From Candidatus Thiodiazotropha endoloripes (GTDB lineage Bacteria; Pseudomonadota; Gammaproteobacteria; Chromatiales; Chromatiaceae), in assembly GCF_001708965.1 (NCBI RefSeq), contig NZ_LVJW01000006.1:930001-994000 (forward strand): a DNA stretch of 64,000 nucleotides, given 5' to 3'. Every line of letters starts with the position of its first letter. The stretch's first letter is position 1. A program made the position numbers and the translations under genes. The notes under the pieces were generated by a model. That model had not been told where the DNA came from. It saw only the letters and a program-made list of their open reading frames with translations, and did not search any database. Shown here piece by piece: positions 63,269 to 64,000 of the stretch.

Positions 63269-64000
63269 ATGTTGCAAAAGAAATCATTTCGTCTGTTAGC
63301 TTTGCCGGCATCCATCACGGCAGCTATTTTATGTTCATCTCTGCTACTTACCGGCTGTGACGGTGATGATGGCGACGACGGTGTCGATGGTCAAAACGGT
63401 GTTGACGGTACCAACGGTACCGATGGCGCTGACGGTATTACCAACTATGTTCCCCTGGGTCTGAAGCGCCTGGCGACCGCTCCACTGGATGCGGAGTTCA
63501 CCGGCCTCTACCTGAACAGTGACAACACCCTGTTCCTGAACGTTCAGCATCCCAGCAGCAGCAACACCACCACCGACGCGGCTGGTAAAGTCTTCGACAA
63601 AGGCACCGTGGGTGTCATCGTCGGCCAGGATTTCTCTGCTCTGCCTGAGAACTTCGGCGCACTCGACCTGCCGGTCACCACTGCCCAGAAAGAGGTGGTC
63701 ATGACCGCTGTCGGCTCTTACCAGGTACTCGCACAACAGGGCGACAGTCTGGATGATGGCCTGGCAATGGGCGACATCATGACCGCTGATGGCGCCACCC
63801 AGATCAAGAGTTCCAACGACCCTGACTTCAACGGCGTTGTCTCCGACGGTAATGGCGGCTTCTACGTCTACACCAACTGGGAAGATCGTCCCGGCAGCAT
63901 GAGCCGCATTCAGGTGAGCGGCCTGACCGATAGCGGTTACGGCAGCATCACCCAGGAAGGCATGATCGATTTCTCCGGCGTCGGCGGTACCTGGGTCAAC
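63269..64000 (+). CDS. PhoX/DUF839-like lipoprotein, 3' end beyond window
   Basis: Open to the window end (244 codons), so it carries no stop here. A lipoprotein signal ends in the lipobox LLLTGC, with the acidic linker DGDDGDDGVDGQNGVDGTNG next, a Gly-x-Asp repeat like collagen-type linkers. From about residue 60, YVPLGLKRLATAPLDAEFTG, then FLNVQHPSSSNTTTD, matches the N-terminal region of PhoX/DUF839 proteins, calcium-dependent phosphatases or their relatives. GGGGAG stands before the ATG. The acidic repeat may bind calcium or hold the domain away from the membrane. Confidence 0.75.
   Translation, partial: MLQKKSFRLLALPASITAAILCSSLLLTGCDGDDGDDGVDGQNGVDGTNGTDGADGITNYVPLGLKRLATAPLDAEFTGLYLNSDNTLFLNVQHPSSSNTTTDAAGKVFDKGTVGVIVGQDFSALPENFGALDLPVTTAQKEVVMTAVGSYQVLAQQGDSLDDGLAMGDIMTADGATQIKSSNDPDFNGVVSDGNGGFYVYTNWEDRPGSMSRIQVSGLTDSGYGSITQEGMIDFSGVGGTWVN

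Noticed and set aside
1-64000. Search for CRISPR arrays, rRNA and transposase genes
   Set aside because: No regularly spaced direct repeats, no rRNA-like conserved segments and no DDE or HUH transposase frame were recognised on reading both strands.

Overview
The window looks like chromosome of a sulfur-oxidising gammaproteobacterium. It carries dissimilatory adenylylsulfate reductase (aprBA) and the gammaproteobacterial arrangement rpe-gph-trpE-trpG-trpD-trpC. It also has DjlA-like, Tas-like, TrkAH, RND-efflux, MlaC-like and MipA/OmpV-like genes. The lineage (Chromatiales-like free-living bacterium or animal symbiont) is inference; there is no rRNA gene to settle it. I found no rRNA, tRNA or CRISPR array and no complete transposase gene.

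Layout. 1-5.9 kb: minus-strand tryptophan/pentose cluster, trpC cut by the window edge. 6.1-9.5 kb: envelope and chaperone genes (DUF3530-like hydrolase, lytic transglycosylase, DUF350, DjlA-like, CbiM-like permease). 9.5-13.0 kb: Tas-like aldo-keto reductase, two small unknown genes with a clear terminator, then a Rieske protein and a PfkB-family kinase in one operon. 13.2-18.5 kb: one 1753-codon gene for a two-CNB, rhodanese-like, giant coiled-coil protein. 18.8-23.3 kb: gamma-glutamyltransferase-like protein, chalcone-isomerase-like protein, Lys-rich HU-like protein, retropepsin-like protease, MlaC-like protein. 24.4-41.4 kb: signalling-rich accessory stretch with three GGDEF proteins (two with EAL), HDOD, AraC and MerR regulators, a dioxygenase-like protein, a CPBP protease, and an unexplained Gly/Ala-rich protein with a small neighbour. 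41.5-43.3 kb: an NTF2-like protein and an unusual receiver-TM-OmpA-like protein. 43.6-50.7 kb: PhhB, a YkgJ-type Cys-cluster protein, aprBA, a thioredoxin-HEAT protein, DUF423 and an RlmK-like methyltransferase. 50.9-55.3 kb: RND efflux pair. 55.4-59.0 kb: AT-rich stretch of small single genes that looks acquired. 59.5-63.0 kb: YqaA-like protein and TrkH/TrkA potassium uptake. The right edge enters a PhoX/DUF839-like lipoprotein that is open at the window end.

How parts work together. AprBA carries out the sulfite/adenylylsulfate step of sulfur oxidation, and a 14-bp perfect palindrome lies just upstream of aprB. Signalling is dominated by c-di-GMP enzymes with different inputs: a periplasmic solute-binding domain, PAS domains, a degenerate receiver and a heme-globin sensor. 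TrkA gates TrkH. The RND adaptor and permease form an efflux unit.

The most unusual non-coding signal is a family of small inverted-repeat elements. Two long copies (38481-38656 and 12967-13110) keep a similar central loop, but their flanking arms differ in sequence while remaining self-complementary. A second element with unrelated ends (43423-43580) has the same ground plan. At least five single-ended fragments of the first family lie next to genes; one supplies a stop codon. Several gaps hold remnants of genes, most clearly a chemotaxis-receptor tail at 40301-40459.
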